DNA of 64,000 nucleotides, taken from an uncultured Bacilli bacterium (GTDB taxonomy: Bacteria; Bacillota_I; Bacilli_A; RFN20; CAG-449). The position numbers and the translations under genes were made by a program. The notes under the pieces were generated by a model, which searched no databases, had not been told where the DNA came from, and saw only the letters and a program-made list of their open reading frames with translations. Shown one piece after another: positions 1 through 10,282 of this stretch; the first letter of the stretch is position 1; every line of letters begins with the position of its first letter. Location of the stretch: contig CANRPC010000001.1 of NCBI GenBank assembly GCA_947632435.1, positions 1 through 64,000 of the forward strand, written 5' to 3'.

Positions 1-136
1 TTCTTTCATTTATATACGTAGTATATACTTCTTTATTTTTTCTCTTATTTTTATTACAAAACCTCCAAAGATCCGATTAAATCCATTGATGAAAATCAAG
101 TTACATTAGTATTTACTCTAAAAGCTTAACTAAAAA

Positions 137-182
137 AAATATGTTCATTAATAAATATTAAATGGACATATTTTTTATTTAA
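137..182 (+). terminator. Rho-independent terminator-like hairpin upstream of ruvA
   Basis: ATATGTtCATT...AAATGgACATATttttttattt inverted repeat followed by T-run. Confidence 0.5.
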
Positions 183-238
183 GGTAGTTTAAAATGTATA
201 AAATATGATAATATTTAAATATATTGCTGAGGTGAGAT

Positions 239-796
239 ATGTATTCATATTTTAATGGTAAAATTGTAGAAATTAATGATGAAGAAACTATTATTGATGT
301 TCATGATATTGGTTATTCTTTTTTGCATTTAAGAAAAGATGATTTTAAAATTGGCCAAACATGTAAAGTTTTACTTTATCATGTTGTAAGAGAAGATGAT
401 GAATTTCTGGTGGGTTTTAAAACAAATGAGGACCGTAATATTTTTGAAAAATTAATTTCTGTTAAAGGTATAGGTCCTCGTACCGCGGTTAATGCACTTA
501 GCGCTGTTACAAGTGAACAATTTATTGAAGCAATTACTGCAAAAGATATTAAATTTTTAAAAAAATTACCAGGTATTGGTCCAAAAGCGGCTCAGCAAAT
601 AATCTTAGATCTAAATGGAAAATTAGTTATAAATAATTTAGAAACAAAATGGAATAAGAATCAAGAACTAGCGATAAGTGGATTACATGCTTTAGGATTT
701 AAAACTAAAGAATGTGAAGATGTTATATCGCGATTACCTGAAACACTTGAAGTTGAAGAGTTAATTAGAGAAAGTTTAAGGAGGTTAAAAAAGTAA
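239..796 (+). CDS. ruvA: Holliday junction branch migration protein RuvA
   Basis: N-term MYSYFNGKIVEI, HhH motifs VKGIGPRTA and LPGIGPKAAQQIILDL; followed directly by ruvB. Confidence 0.95.
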   Translation: MYSYFNGKIVEINDEETIIDVHDIGYSFLHLRKDDFKIGQTCKVLLYHVVREDDEFLVGFKTNEDRNIFEKLISVKGIGPRTAVNALSAVTSEQFIEAITAKDIKFLKKLPGIGPKAAQQIILDLNGKLVINNLETKWNKNQELAISGLHALGFKTKECEDVISRLPETLEVEELIRESLRRLKK

Positions 797-798
797 TT

Positions 799-1806
799 AT
801 GGAACGAATCCTTGATCCTTTAAATCGTAGTGAAGATAGTAAAATTGAAACAACTCTACGTCCAATTACTCTTGATGAATATGTTGGTCAAAGTGAATTA
901 AAAGAAAATTTAAGAATTTATATAGGCGCGGCTTTAAAAAGAGAAGAAACATTAGACCACATTTTACTTTATGGACCACCAGGACTTGGTAAAACAACTT
1001 TAGCATATGTTATTTCACATGAAATGCATTCGAAAATTCATTTAACAAATGGCGCTAGTTTAGAAATGCCTGGTCAATTAGCATCAATTTTATCAACTCT
1101 TAATGCTGGTGATATTCTTTTTATTGATGAAATACATCGTATTCCCCGTGTTGTGGAAGAAGTTTTATATGGGGCAATGGAAGATTTTAATTTATCAATC
1201 GTTGTTGGTAGAGATGAAGATTCAAGAACAATGAATATTCCTTTACCACCTTTTACCTTAATTGGTGCGACAACTAAACCTGGTGATTTATCTTCACCTT
1301 TACGTGATCGTTTTGGAATTATACATCGTTTAAATTATTATTCTGTTGATGAGCTTAGTAAAATTGTTTTACGTTCTTCACGGGTTTTTCATACTCCGAT
1401 TGCTGAAGATGCTGCTTTAGAAATTGCTAAGCGAAGTCGTTCAACGCCACGTATTGCCAATCGTATATATCGTAGAGTTCGTGATTTTGCAAATTATCAT
1501 GACCATGAAGAAATTGATTTATCTACATGTTTAGAAAGTTTGAAACAAATGAAAATTGATGAAATAGGTTTAGATGAAATTGATATTCGCTATTTGAAAA
1601 CACTTATAAATCGTTTTAATGGGGGCCCAGTAGGACTTGAAACTTTAGCATCCGCGGTTGGCGAAGAAATTAGAAATCTTGAAGAAGTATATGAACCTTA
1701 TCTTTTAAAATTAGGACTAATTAATAAAACCCCACGCGGTAGAATAGCTTTAGATAAAGCCTATAAACATTTGAAAGAAAAAACTAATTCTCTTTTACTA
1801 GATTAA
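799..1806 (+). CDS. ruvB: Holliday junction DNA helicase RuvB
   Basis: LRPITLDEYVGQ, Walker A GPPGLGKTTLA, DEIHR, TPRIANR. Confidence 0.97.
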   Translation: MERILDPLNRSEDSKIETTLRPITLDEYVGQSELKENLRIYIGAALKREETLDHILLYGPPGLGKTTLAYVISHEMHSKIHLTNGASLEMPGQLASILSTLNAGDILFIDEIHRIPRVVEEVLYGAMEDFNLSIVVGRDEDSRTMNIPLPPFTLIGATTKPGDLSSPLRDRFGIIHRLNYYSVDELSKIVLRSSRVFHTPIAEDAALEIAKRSRSTPRIANRIYRRVRDFANYHDHEEIDLSTCLESLKQMKIDEIGLDEIDIRYLKTLINRFNGGPVGLETLASAVGEEIRNLEEVYEPYLLKLGLINKTPRGRIALDKAYKHLKEKTNSLLLD

Positions 1807-2140
1807 CTCCTAAAATGCTTCCAAGCATTAACGCGACTGACTTTATTGCTAAAAGAAGAATGTTTAAAGTACTTTTTTCATTAATAATTATTAAGAATAA
1901 CAAAATATAAATTATTGTTATTACTAAGCCACGTAAAAAACCGTGGCTTTTTTCTTTTTTAGAGAGAATTAAAGTAAATAAAAAGTAAAAAATTGATGAC
2001 ATTGTTGCAACAAGTATTTTACACGTTTTGTAATTTATAATTTGTTTGTAATTTAAAAATGATAAAAGAACAACGCTTAGAAAAAGTGGTATAAAGCTTA
2101 TTAAAAAAGATATAATAAAATTTAGAAGTGTTTTTTTCAT
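1784..2140 (-). CDS. Small membrane protein (TIGR04086-like)
   Basis: 118 aa, four hydrophobic segments, 3' end overlaps ruvB 3' end. Confidence 0.5.
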   Translation of the reverse strand: MKKTLLNFIISFLISFIPLFLSVVLLSFLNYKQIINYKTCKILVATMSSIFYFLFTLILSKKEKSHGFLRGLVITIIYILLFLIIINEKSTLNILLLAIKSVALMLGSILGVNLVKEN

Positions 2141-2181
2141 ATTTTATCCTCACGATAATTTATGAATGAGAAAGGAAATAT

Positions 2182-2859
2182 ATGTCATTTAATGAAGCTA
2201 TTTTACTTATTCTAAAAACAATTTTCTGTTACGTATTCTTATTTGGTGTATTAAAGATCATGGGAAAGCGTGAACTTGGTGAAATTTCCACTTTTGATGT
2301 TGTAGTTTTTCTTGTTATTTCAGAATTATTTTCTTTATCGTTAAATCATGTAAATACTTCTTTACTCTATACTGTTTTACCAATAGCGGTAATTGTTATT
2401 TTACAAGTTATTACTGCTTTTATATCTTTGAAAAATAAAAAAATCAGAAATTTTATGGAAGGAAAAGCATCATATATAATTGTTGATGGAAAAATTAATC
2501 AGGAAGAATTAAAGAAAAATCGATATTCTTTAACTGATTTATGTCTTCAATTACGACAAAAAGAAATACAAAGTATATCTGAGGTTGCATTTGCCTTACT
2601 TGAAGGCAATGGAAGTTTATCAATTATTAAAAAAAGTGAACAAAAATTAAAATTTCCTGAACCTTTAATAGAGGATGGTTTATTAAATAAAACTTGTTTA
2701 AATTATTTAAAATTTTCTTTAGAAGATGTTTATAAAGAAATTGCCAAAGCCAATTATAAAAGTATTGATGAAATATATTATATGGAAGCTAATTTAGATA
2801 ATACATTTTTAATTATTCCTAAAGAGAAATTTAACAATGTAAATTCCATTAAAAATTAA
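2182..2859 (+). CDS. DUF421 (YetF-like) membrane protein
   Basis: MGKRELGEISTFDVVVFLVISEL motif and C-terminal soluble domain. Confidence 0.8.
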   Translation: MSFNEAILLILKTIFCYVFLFGVLKIMGKRELGEISTFDVVVFLVISELFSLSLNHVNTSLLYTVLPIAVIVILQVITAFISLKNKKIRNFMEGKASYIIVDGKINQEELKKNRYSLTDLCLQLRQKEIQSISEVAFALLEGNGSLSIIKKSEQKLKFPEPLIEDGLLNKTCLNYLKFSLEDVYKEIAKANYKSIDEIYYMEANLDNTFLIIPKEKFNNVNSIKN

Positions 2860-4224
2860 AGAAATAATACAAGATATTAATGTTGCAATACACAATGCGA
2901 ATACTTTTAAGGGAAGTGTTAAAATTAAAAGAAGAATTATCCTTGCAACAGAAGAAATTAAGGTTGAAAAAAATGCTTCTTTATTTAAACCAAGAGCGTT
3001 CATTGTCGCAATAAAAGGTGTTTCTAAATAATAGACAAAAAAAGGTAATGCTAGTAATTTTATTTCTTTAAATCCAGTGGAACTATGATAAAGAATTTTT
3101 AATAAATCTCCACCAAAAAAGAGAAATAAAAAGGAAAAAAATAAACCTATTATTGAACATAGACTTATTACCTTTAAAAATAAATGTCTTGCTTTTTTAT
3201 ATCTATTCTTACCTAACTCATAGGAAAGATTTGGTAATAAATAATTACTTAATGTTGTTGAAAAAAATCCAGGAAGTAATAATAATGGCATAACATAAGT
3301 ATTTAAAATACTATAGGAAAGAGCGATTTCTGAACTTGATAATATATTATGAAGTAAGGATGTTATTATTATAGGCTCAAGAAAGTAAGTAAAAGATCCT
3401 ATTAATCTTGCTCCAGTCATTAAAGTGGCAATTTTTAACATTTCTTTAGATGTATCTTTGAATTCTATATTTTTTAAATCTAATATTTTTTTATAATTTT
3501 TATAATATTTATTAGAACAAAATAAAACTAAATAAATTGTTTGAAAAAATTCCCCTACTGCCATAGATATTATTACAAGTGTGGCATTAAATGATGTTGA
3601 ATCTTTTAAAAGATAACCGATAAATAAATAAGCAAAAATTAATCTTGAACCTTCTTCAAATAATTGTGATGATGTTGTTAAAATTACTTCACGATTTCCA
3701 AGATAATAGCCTTTAATTAAACTTGATAGACATATAAAAGGTATAAAAATGCATATCGCTCTTATTGATAATAAACAGTCTTCATTATGCAAAAGATTTT
3801 TTGCTATAAAGGGAGCAAAAAAATAAAGAATTAATGTAAAAAATATACCATTAAGAAGAATTAATAAAAAAGATGTCATAACATATTTTTTACTTTTATA
3901 AGGCTTTTTAGCAATAAGATAAGATAATACATTTGGCAAAGAAAATGAACATAATGTTATTATCAATACAAGTAAGGGATTAGTTAAAGAAAAAATAGAC
4001 ATTGCTTCAAAACCTAAAATTGAAGTTAAAACAATTTTAGACAATAATGAAAAACCTTTGGCAAGAGAAGATGAAAAGAGCATGATACCTATTTCTTTTG
4101 CACTTTTTTTTGGCATTTTATATCTCCTTTCTTGAAAAAGCATAGCTAGAATGATATATTTATAAAGCGATTGCTTGTTTGTTTTATATTTTATATAAAA
4201 AAACAGACAATATGAGAAACTCAA
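2809..4224 (-). CDS. Oligosaccharide flippase / SpoVB-like MATE-fold protein (true start probably at MPKKSAKEIG)
   Basis: ~12 hydrophobic helices, MOP-superfamily-like N-term (AKEIGIMLFSSSLAKGFSLLSKIVLTSILG). Confidence 0.75.
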   Translation of the reverse strand: MSFSYCLFFYIKYKTNKQSLYKYIILAMLFQERRYKMPKKSAKEIGIMLFSSSLAKGFSLLSKIVLTSILGFEAMSIFSLTNPLLVLIITLCSFSLPNVLSYLIAKKPYKSKKYVMTSFLLILLNGIFFTLILYFFAPFIAKNLLHNEDCLLSIRAICIFIPFICLSSLIKGYYLGNREVILTTSSQLFEEGSRLIFAYLFIGYLLKDSTSFNATLVIISMAVGEFFQTIYLVLFCSNKYYKNYKKILDLKNIEFKDTSKEMLKIATLMTGARLIGSFTYFLEPIIITSLLHNILSSSEIALSYSILNTYVMPLLLLPGFFSTTLSNYLLPNLSYELGKNRYKKARHLFLKVISLCSIIGLFFSFLFLFFGGDLLKILYHSSTGFKEIKLLALPFFVYYLETPFIATMNALGLNKEAFFSTLISSVARIILLLILTLPLKVFALCIATLISCIISLIFNGIYIVKFLFRNN

Positions 4225-4269
4225 AAAATAAGAGTAACTAGTAAATTATAGAAAATTGGAGGTTATTTT

Positions 4270-6810
4270 ATGCGTCGATTTTATGCTTTCCTCATCATGG
4301 TTATTTCCATTCTTGCTGTTGTTTTATTTAATGTACAAGGTCAATTTGAATTATTTGATTATGGTTTAGAATATGATACAGGTACTGAAATAACTTATTC
4401 GATTATACCTGATGAAGAAAATTTAAATAATTTTGATATTCAAGATGTTGCAAAAGTTTTTAATGATAGACTTGAACAAGCTGGCGCAAAAAATTATTAC
4501 GTATATGCAAAAGATGATGTATATGTAGCTGATGAATCAAATCAAACACCGACATATCAAATAACTATTCGTCTTTCTGGACTTATATCTCAACAGACAA
4601 ATATCTTAAGAAGTGTAGAAAATTATGGTAAATTTTTCTTAACTTCCACTAATCAAGATTATCAATGTACTGATGAAGGTGAAGATATTGTTCGTGGAAG
4701 CGCAAAGATTGAATATAATGGTTCATCTGCTTCTATTGTTGTCGATACAACTTCTGATTTTAAAGATAATGTTGGAAGCCATTTAACTGGTTCAACAACT
4801 GGTGAAAATGATGAAGACAGCACCGAAGGCGATAAAATAATTTTATGGAGAAATTATGTTGAAGGTGTTGATTCATATGAAGAAGCCATTGCAAGTGAAA
4901 CAAATGATGCTGTTGCTCAAAGAAAAATGCGTGAGAAAATTATTGCAATTTTAGATGCTAATGCTTTCAATAAAGATGAATCAAAATTAACATTTACATC
5001 ACTTGGATTTGTAAGTGAAGGTGTATCTACTGAAACCTTAAATGCAGAAAGTGCTCATTCACTACAAAGAGTTTTAAATTCTGAATTACTTAATTATGAA
5101 ATTGAACGCTTATATGTCAATCAAATTAATGCTCAATATGGCAACAATTCTCATATTTTAATTGCAGTTGCTGCGATAAGTATAGTTTTAATTGCAAGTG
5201 CATTATTGATATTCTTCTATGGTATCAATGGTGTTGCAGGAGCAGGTAGCTTAATTTTATCTTTATTCCTATCTATCGTTTTATATAATTTCTTTGGTCT
5301 TAGTATTGCCCCAGCATTATTAATTTCATTTATCGTAAGTGTATGCTTATGTCTTGTAATATTATGTGGATATTTCTCAAGATATAAAAATGAATTATAT
5401 AAAGGTAGAACGCCATCAAAAGCAAATAAAGAAAGTTTTAGGGGTAATATTTCAACAGTTCTTGACACATTATTTTTTACTTTAATTACTAATATTATTC
5501 TTGCATTATTATCAAAAAATTCCATTCAAAACTTTTCACTTTTCTTAATAATGAGTGTTATTGTTGATATAATTGTTTGCTTGTTCTTAACAAGAATTAT
5601 GCTTTATTTTATCGGTAATTCAAAACTTGCGGAAAATAAGAAATTATTTAGAGTAAAGACAGAATTAATCCCAGATCTTAATAAAGAAGAAGAACAAAAA
5701 TATTTCTCACCATTTGAAAATTTTGATGTTAAAAAACATAAGAAGGTTACACTTGGAATTTTCTCTGCATTGTCTTTAATTTCTTTAGTCGCAGTATTAC
5801 TATTTACTTTTGTAAAAGGTTCATCAACTTTCTCTTATACTAATGAATTTGATACTTATACAACAATTCAAATTGTCGATACTCATGGTGAAGATCATTT
5901 TGCTACAAAAGAAGCAGTTAATAATTTCTTTAAGCAAACTATCGATAAAGAACCTTATGAAGTTTCAATTACGGTAACAACAGATCCTAATGATTATTCA
6001 CAAGAAGCAGATATTTATTATGTTGAAGCTAAATTTAATTTATCTATTGAAGAAATTGAAACATATAAAGATAGTTTAGAAAATGTTTTAATTGGTGATG
6101 ATTATAATTTTGAATTTGCCGCGGATAATAATCCTGATGAAACTCATGATGCAATTTATTATTTTGCCGTCACTCCTCAAGCGACAACAAAGAATTTCAA
6201 TAATGCTTTAATGTTAATTGGTGTAACAATGTTATGTACAATTGTTTATTGCTTTGTAAGATTCCGTTATACATTTGCTTTATCAACGATTGTAACAAGT
6301 ATTGGTCAAGTTCTAATTACTACAGGTATTCTTGCTATTACAAGAATTCCAGTATCTCCAAATTTAGGTATTGCTTTACTTGCATCCGTTTTGATGACAA
6401 CATTATTTGAATTTATTTTACTTGAACGTTATGGCCAATATAAACAAGAAATGAAGAATAATGTTCTAACATTAGAAAATAGAAAAACTATCGCTGAATT
6501 AAGTTTAAAACGTAGTATGTCTACATTATTAATTATTGCTTTAACAATAATTCTTGGTAGCTTAATTATGTTATTTATTTCCCCATTACAAATGTACTCA
6601 TTATACTTTGTAACTATTCTTGGACTATTACTTGGATTATTTGCAATCGTCTTTATCTTTATTCCTGTATATAATTTCTCTGAAGCAAAATTAAGAATAA
6701 AATTTAAACCAAGAAGTAATAAAAAGAAAAACAAAGTTAATAAACAAGAAAAAGTAAAACGTACTTCACGCGAAGTGGAAGAAATTATTATTCCTGGTAT
6801 TAATGATTAA
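4270..6810 (+). CDS. secDF: Fused protein translocase subunit SecDF
   Basis: 846 aa, two repeated 6-TM RND modules with periplasmic P1-like domain; typical N-term YGLEYDTGTEITYSI. Confidence 0.8.
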   Translation: MRRFYAFLIMVISILAVVLFNVQGQFELFDYGLEYDTGTEITYSIIPDEENLNNFDIQDVAKVFNDRLEQAGAKNYYVYAKDDVYVADESNQTPTYQITIRLSGLISQQTNILRSVENYGKFFLTSTNQDYQCTDEGEDIVRGSAKIEYNGSSASIVVDTTSDFKDNVGSHLTGSTTGENDEDSTEGDKIILWRNYVEGVDSYEEAIASETNDAVAQRKMREKIIAILDANAFNKDESKLTFTSLGFVSEGVSTETLNAESAHSLQRVLNSELLNYEIERLYVNQINAQYGNNSHILIAVAAISIVLIASALLIFFYGINGVAGAGSLILSLFLSIVLYNFFGLSIAPALLISFIVSVCLCLVILCGYFSRYKNELYKGRTPSKANKESFRGNISTVLDTLFFTLITNIILALLSKNSIQNFSLFLIMSVIVDIIVCLFLTRIMLYFIGNSKLAENKKLFRVKTELIPDLNKEEEQKYFSPFENFDVKKHKKVTLGIFSALSLISLVAVLLFTFVKGSSTFSYTNEFDTYTTIQIVDTHGEDHFATKEAVNNFFKQTIDKEPYEVSITVTTDPNDYSQEADIYYVEAKFNLSIEEIETYKDSLENVLIGDDYNFEFAADNNPDETHDAIYYFAVTPQATTKNFNNALMLIGVTMLCTIVYCFVRFRYTFALSTIVTSIGQVLITTGILAITRIPVSPNLGIALLASVLMTTLFEFILLERYGQYKQEMKNNVLTLENRKTIAELSLKRSMSTLLIIALTIILGSLIMLFISPLQMYSLYFVTILGLLLGLFAIVFIFIPVYNFSEAKLRIKFKPRSNKKKNKVNKQEKVKRTSREVEEIIIPGIND

Positions 6811-6838
6811 AAAAACTACCTTCGGGTAGTTTTTTGTT
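6809..6838 (+). terminator. Rho-independent terminator after secDF
   Basis: aaaaaactaccTTCGggtagtttttt hairpin with T-run. Confidence 0.85.
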
Positions 6839-6859
6839 ATAGAATAGTGAAGGTAAAAT

Positions 6860-8371
6860 ATGAATTTTAAAGAAAAATTATTAAATTATTTTCATTTAAA
6901 TGAAGATGATTATTTAGCATTTATTAAAGATGTTAAAAATTTAAAAATTGAAGATTATCATAATTTTAAAGGTATTATAGAAGCTAAAAAAATTATTTTA
7001 GAAACGATTAAAGATAACAAAAAGATTATGGTATATGGTGATTATGATTGTGATGGAATTATGGCAACCTCAATTTTGATAAATTGTTTTAAAAAACTTG
7101 GTATTGATGTAGGTTATTATATTCCCTCAAGAGTAATTGATGGATATGGAATAACTTTAGATAGAGCAAAACAAATTAAAGAAAAAGGATATTCGTTATT
7201 AATAACTGTTGATAATGGAGTAAAACAATTTGAAGCCTTAAATTATCTTTTTGAAAATAAAGTTAAAGTGATTTTAACTGATCATCATACTTATGATAAT
7301 ATTCCACCATGTGAAGTTTTTCTTCATCCCTATAATAAAATAATCCCTGAAGACAATTGCGGTGCTTATGTTGCTTTTATGCTTGCAACTTGTTTACTTG
7401 ATAATATTGATTATTATCTTCTTTCACTTGCTGCTTTAGCAACAATATCAGATATGATGCCTATGAACAATTTAAATAATCGAAATTTAGTTAAAATTGC
7501 ATTAGATTATTTAAAAAAAGATATTCATCATCCATTTTATTTTTTAACTAATAAAAAAATTGATGAAGAAGTTTTAGCTTTTGAGATTGCCCCAAAAATT
7601 AATTCCTATGGAAGAATGATTGAAAACACTGCGATTAATAGAATTATTAAGTTATTTACAGATAGTATTGATAAATATAAAATTGTTGATGAAATTGAAA
7701 TGCTTAATAAAGAAAGAAAAAATATTTTAAACGAAGCTTTTGAAAAGACAACTATTTTTGAAGATAAAAGTATTATTGCCATTAATGAAAATTTAAAAGA
7801 TGGATTAATAGGATTACTTGCCGCGCGATTATTGAATATTTATCAAAAACCTGTCGTAGTTTTCAATTTGCACGATGGCATTTTAAAAGGTAGTGCAAGA
7901 TCTTTAGAAAATTGTCCTTTAACCTTATTTTTTAGCCAAAATGATGATATTTTATTAAAGTCAGGTGGTCATGTTCTTGCAGGTGGTTTGTCAATTGACT
8001 ATAAGAATTTTGATCTTTTTAAAACTCGTTTTAATGAATTTGTTGCTAACCATAAATATAAATTAATAGAAAAAAGATTCATTGAAATTACCAAAGATGA
8101 AATTAATTTTGAAAATTATTTGTTTTTAAATTCATTATCGCCTTTTGGCTTTAATTTTGAAGAACCATTATTTTCTTTAAAAATTAATAAATATGAATTA
8201 ACTTATTTTAAAGAACATGTAAAGGCAAATTTAAATCAATATTCTTCTTTAATTGGCTTTAATTTAAAAAACAAAATTATCGATGAGGAAATTTTCTTTC
8301 TTGGAAAAATAAAAATTGATTCATATAAAGAAAATGCCCTTATATTTTTAGTTAATGAAATAAAAGCATAA
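6860..8371 (+). CDS. recJ: RecJ-like single-stranded-DNA exonuclease (DHH family)
   Basis: VYGDYDCDGIMATS, LTDHH, SGGHVLAGGLSI (DHHA1) motifs. Confidence 0.85.
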   Translation: MNFKEKLLNYFHLNEDDYLAFIKDVKNLKIEDYHNFKGIIEAKKIILETIKDNKKIMVYGDYDCDGIMATSILINCFKKLGIDVGYYIPSRVIDGYGITLDRAKQIKEKGYSLLITVDNGVKQFEALNYLFENKVKVILTDHHTYDNIPPCEVFLHPYNKIIPEDNCGAYVAFMLATCLLDNIDYYLLSLAALATISDMMPMNNLNNRNLVKIALDYLKKDIHHPFYFLTNKKIDEEVLAFEIAPKINSYGRMIENTAINRIIKLFTDSIDKYKIVDEIEMLNKERKNILNEAFEKTTIFEDKSIIAINENLKDGLIGLLAARLLNIYQKPVVVFNLHDGILKGSARSLENCPLTLFFSQNDDILLKSGGHVLAGGLSIDYKNFDLFKTRFNEFVANHKYKLIEKRFIEITKDEINFENYLFLNSLSPFGFNFEEPLFSLKINKYELTYFKEHVKANLNQYSSLIGFNLKNKIIDEEIFFLGKIKIDSYKENALIFLVNEIKA

Positions 8372-8397
8372 AAATAATTTGTTATTCATAATTTTAC

Positions 8398-9912
8398 ATG
8401 AGGGAAATTATGTTAACAAAGTCGATGCTTAAAAGAATTTCTATTTTGTTCTTTATTACTTTTTTACTTCTAGCTTTAATTGAAGGAAAATTAGCATATT
8501 CAACATTAATAAATTATCAGTTTATAAAAAATAAAGCTGACGAACAACAAATGAGATCATTTCCATTAAAAGCTGAAAGAGGCATTATTTATGATACATT
8601 AAATCGTCCTCTTGCTATTAATGAACCGACTTTGACACTTTATGCAATTCCTTATCAAGTTAAAGATAAATTAGATGCTAGTAAAAAAATATGTGAAATA
8701 TTAAATATTGATGAAGAAAAATTTTATAATAAATTAAATTCACGTAGTTCTATTGTTTCTTTTTCTTCAGAAACAAAACTTCTTGATTATAATTTGGCTT
8801 CTAAAATTCAAAATTTAAATATTGAAGGTATATATTTAGTAACCGATTATAAAAGAGTTTATCCATATTCTCCATATCTTTCATCTTTGCTTGGCTTTGT
8901 TGGTAGTGATTTACAAGGATTAGCGGGTATTGAATCAAAATATGAAGAATATTTAAAAGGTAAAAAAGGTTATTTAAATTATTATGTTGATGCTAAAGGT
9001 GGTTTACTAAGCAATTATAGAAGTCAAATTATTGCTCCAAGTAAAGGAATGGCATTAAAATTAACTTTAAATTTGGATTTACAAAATATTTTAGAAAGAG
9101 AATTAGAATATGCTTATTCTTCTTATAATGCAAGTGAAGTAAGTGGTATAATCATGGACCCAAATAATGGTGAAGTTTTAGCCATTGCCAATAGACCAAC
9201 TTATGATAATAATAATTATCAAGATTATGATGAAAATATCTATAATAAATTGCTGCCAATTAATAATTCATTTGAACCTGGTTCAACATTTAAAGCGATG
9301 ACTTTTGCCGCGGCAATCGAAGAAAAATTAATTGATATTTTTTCTGATACTTATTATGATAAAGGCTATGAAATTGTTTCAGGAACTAGGATTAAATCTT
9401 GGAAAAAAGGAGGACATGGATTACAAACTTATTTACAAGTGCTTCAAAATTCTTCTAACCCAGGATTTGTTCAAATCGCACGAAAGTTAGGTAAAGATAA
9501 ACTTTATGAATACATTCAAAAATTTGGTTTTTTAGATAAAACAAATATAGATATTGCAGGCGAAAATAAAGGAATGTTTTTCCCTTATGATAGATTTAAT
9601 GAATTAGAACAAGCTACGACATGTTTTGGACAAGGAATTTCGGTCACAGCAATTCAATTAGTAAGTGCTTTTTCAAGTGTTATAAATGGAGGTATTTTAT
9701 ATAAACCTCATGTTGTTAAAGCAATAATGTCCTCATCACTAAAAGAAGAAATTGAAATAAAAGAAAAAGAAGCAGTTAGAAGAGTAATTTCTGAAGATAC
9801 TTCTAAACTTATGCGTTATGCTTTAGAAACAGTTGTAGCTCAAGGAACTGGCAGAAAAGCTTATGTTGAAGGATATCGAGTTGGAGGTAAAACAGGGGTT
9901 GCCTCTTACTAA
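8398..9912 (+). pseudogene. Penicillin-binding protein (SpoVD/FtsI type), 5' portion interrupted by ICE; native sequence ends at 9896 inside the KTG(T) codons
   Basis: PBP dimerization domain, PGSTFK (SxxK), SSN (SxN), GGKTG then aberrant VASY*; remainder of the gene continues in frame at 47381. Confidence 0.95.
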
Positions 9913-9924
9913 GCACTATAATTA
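9910..9924 (+). repeat. Left att arm TAAGCACTATAATTA
   Basis: Exact inverted copy of 47351-47365. Confidence 0.85.
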
Positions 9925-9980
9925 AAAAAAATTTTTTAAAAAATAACGTAAAAATCAATTTTAAAACGTATAATATATAT

Positions 9981-10145
9981 GAGAGGTTCTAGAACTCTTA
10001 AGGTCATAGACCTTAGCAGATAAGGTGACTTATCGCCGTGTTTCGTTTATCGTTCCTATGTTCACGTTAAAAGGATAGCGAACATACTTAGCTCGAGGTT
10101 ATTAGAGCATTAACCACAACATTATTTCTTTGTTGTGGTTTTTTA
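9981..10145 (+). ncRNA. Putative stand-alone structured ncRNA with own promoter and terminator
   Basis: TATAAT at 9969-9974; hairpins TAAGGTC-ata-GACCTTA, GATAAG-gtga-CTTATC; terminator AACCACAACA..TTGTTGTGGTTtttt; no ORF. Confidence 0.6.
10112..10145 (+). terminator. Strong Rho-independent terminator of putative ncRNA
   Basis: AACCACAACAttatttctTTGTTGTGGTTTTTT. Confidence 0.9.
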
Positions 10146-10193
10146 ATATACCGATTAATATTTAAAGTAATAAATAATTAATATATCAAATTA

Positions 10194-10282
10194 AAATCAC
10201 TGGCTAATAATTTTCTATTTACTTTCATTTCCCCAGTAAATGTGATATAATATAATAAAATTTAAATGAGTAGCAAATAGAG
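10194..10282 (+). promoter_or_regulatory. Promoter region of phosphorothioation operon
   Basis: agtaaatgtgaTATAATataataaa; same element is duplicated at 59495-59580. Confidence 0.55.

Noticed and set aside
1-128. Possible C-terminus of an upstream gene (KDPIKSIDENQVTLVFTLKA*)
   Set aside because: Same frame has a stop at 19-21 and no start; too short to support a feature.
5217-6734. Antisense ORFs (e.g. 5217-5525 and 6429-6734) within secDF
   Set aside because: Low-complexity, no motifs, opposite to a clear conserved CDS; typical of AT-rich shadow ORFs.
9960-10145. tRNA, tmRNA or group II intron interpretation of the structured region
   Set aside because: No cloverleaf, no CCA-end geometry, no domain V-like sequence and no intron reverse transcriptase nearby.
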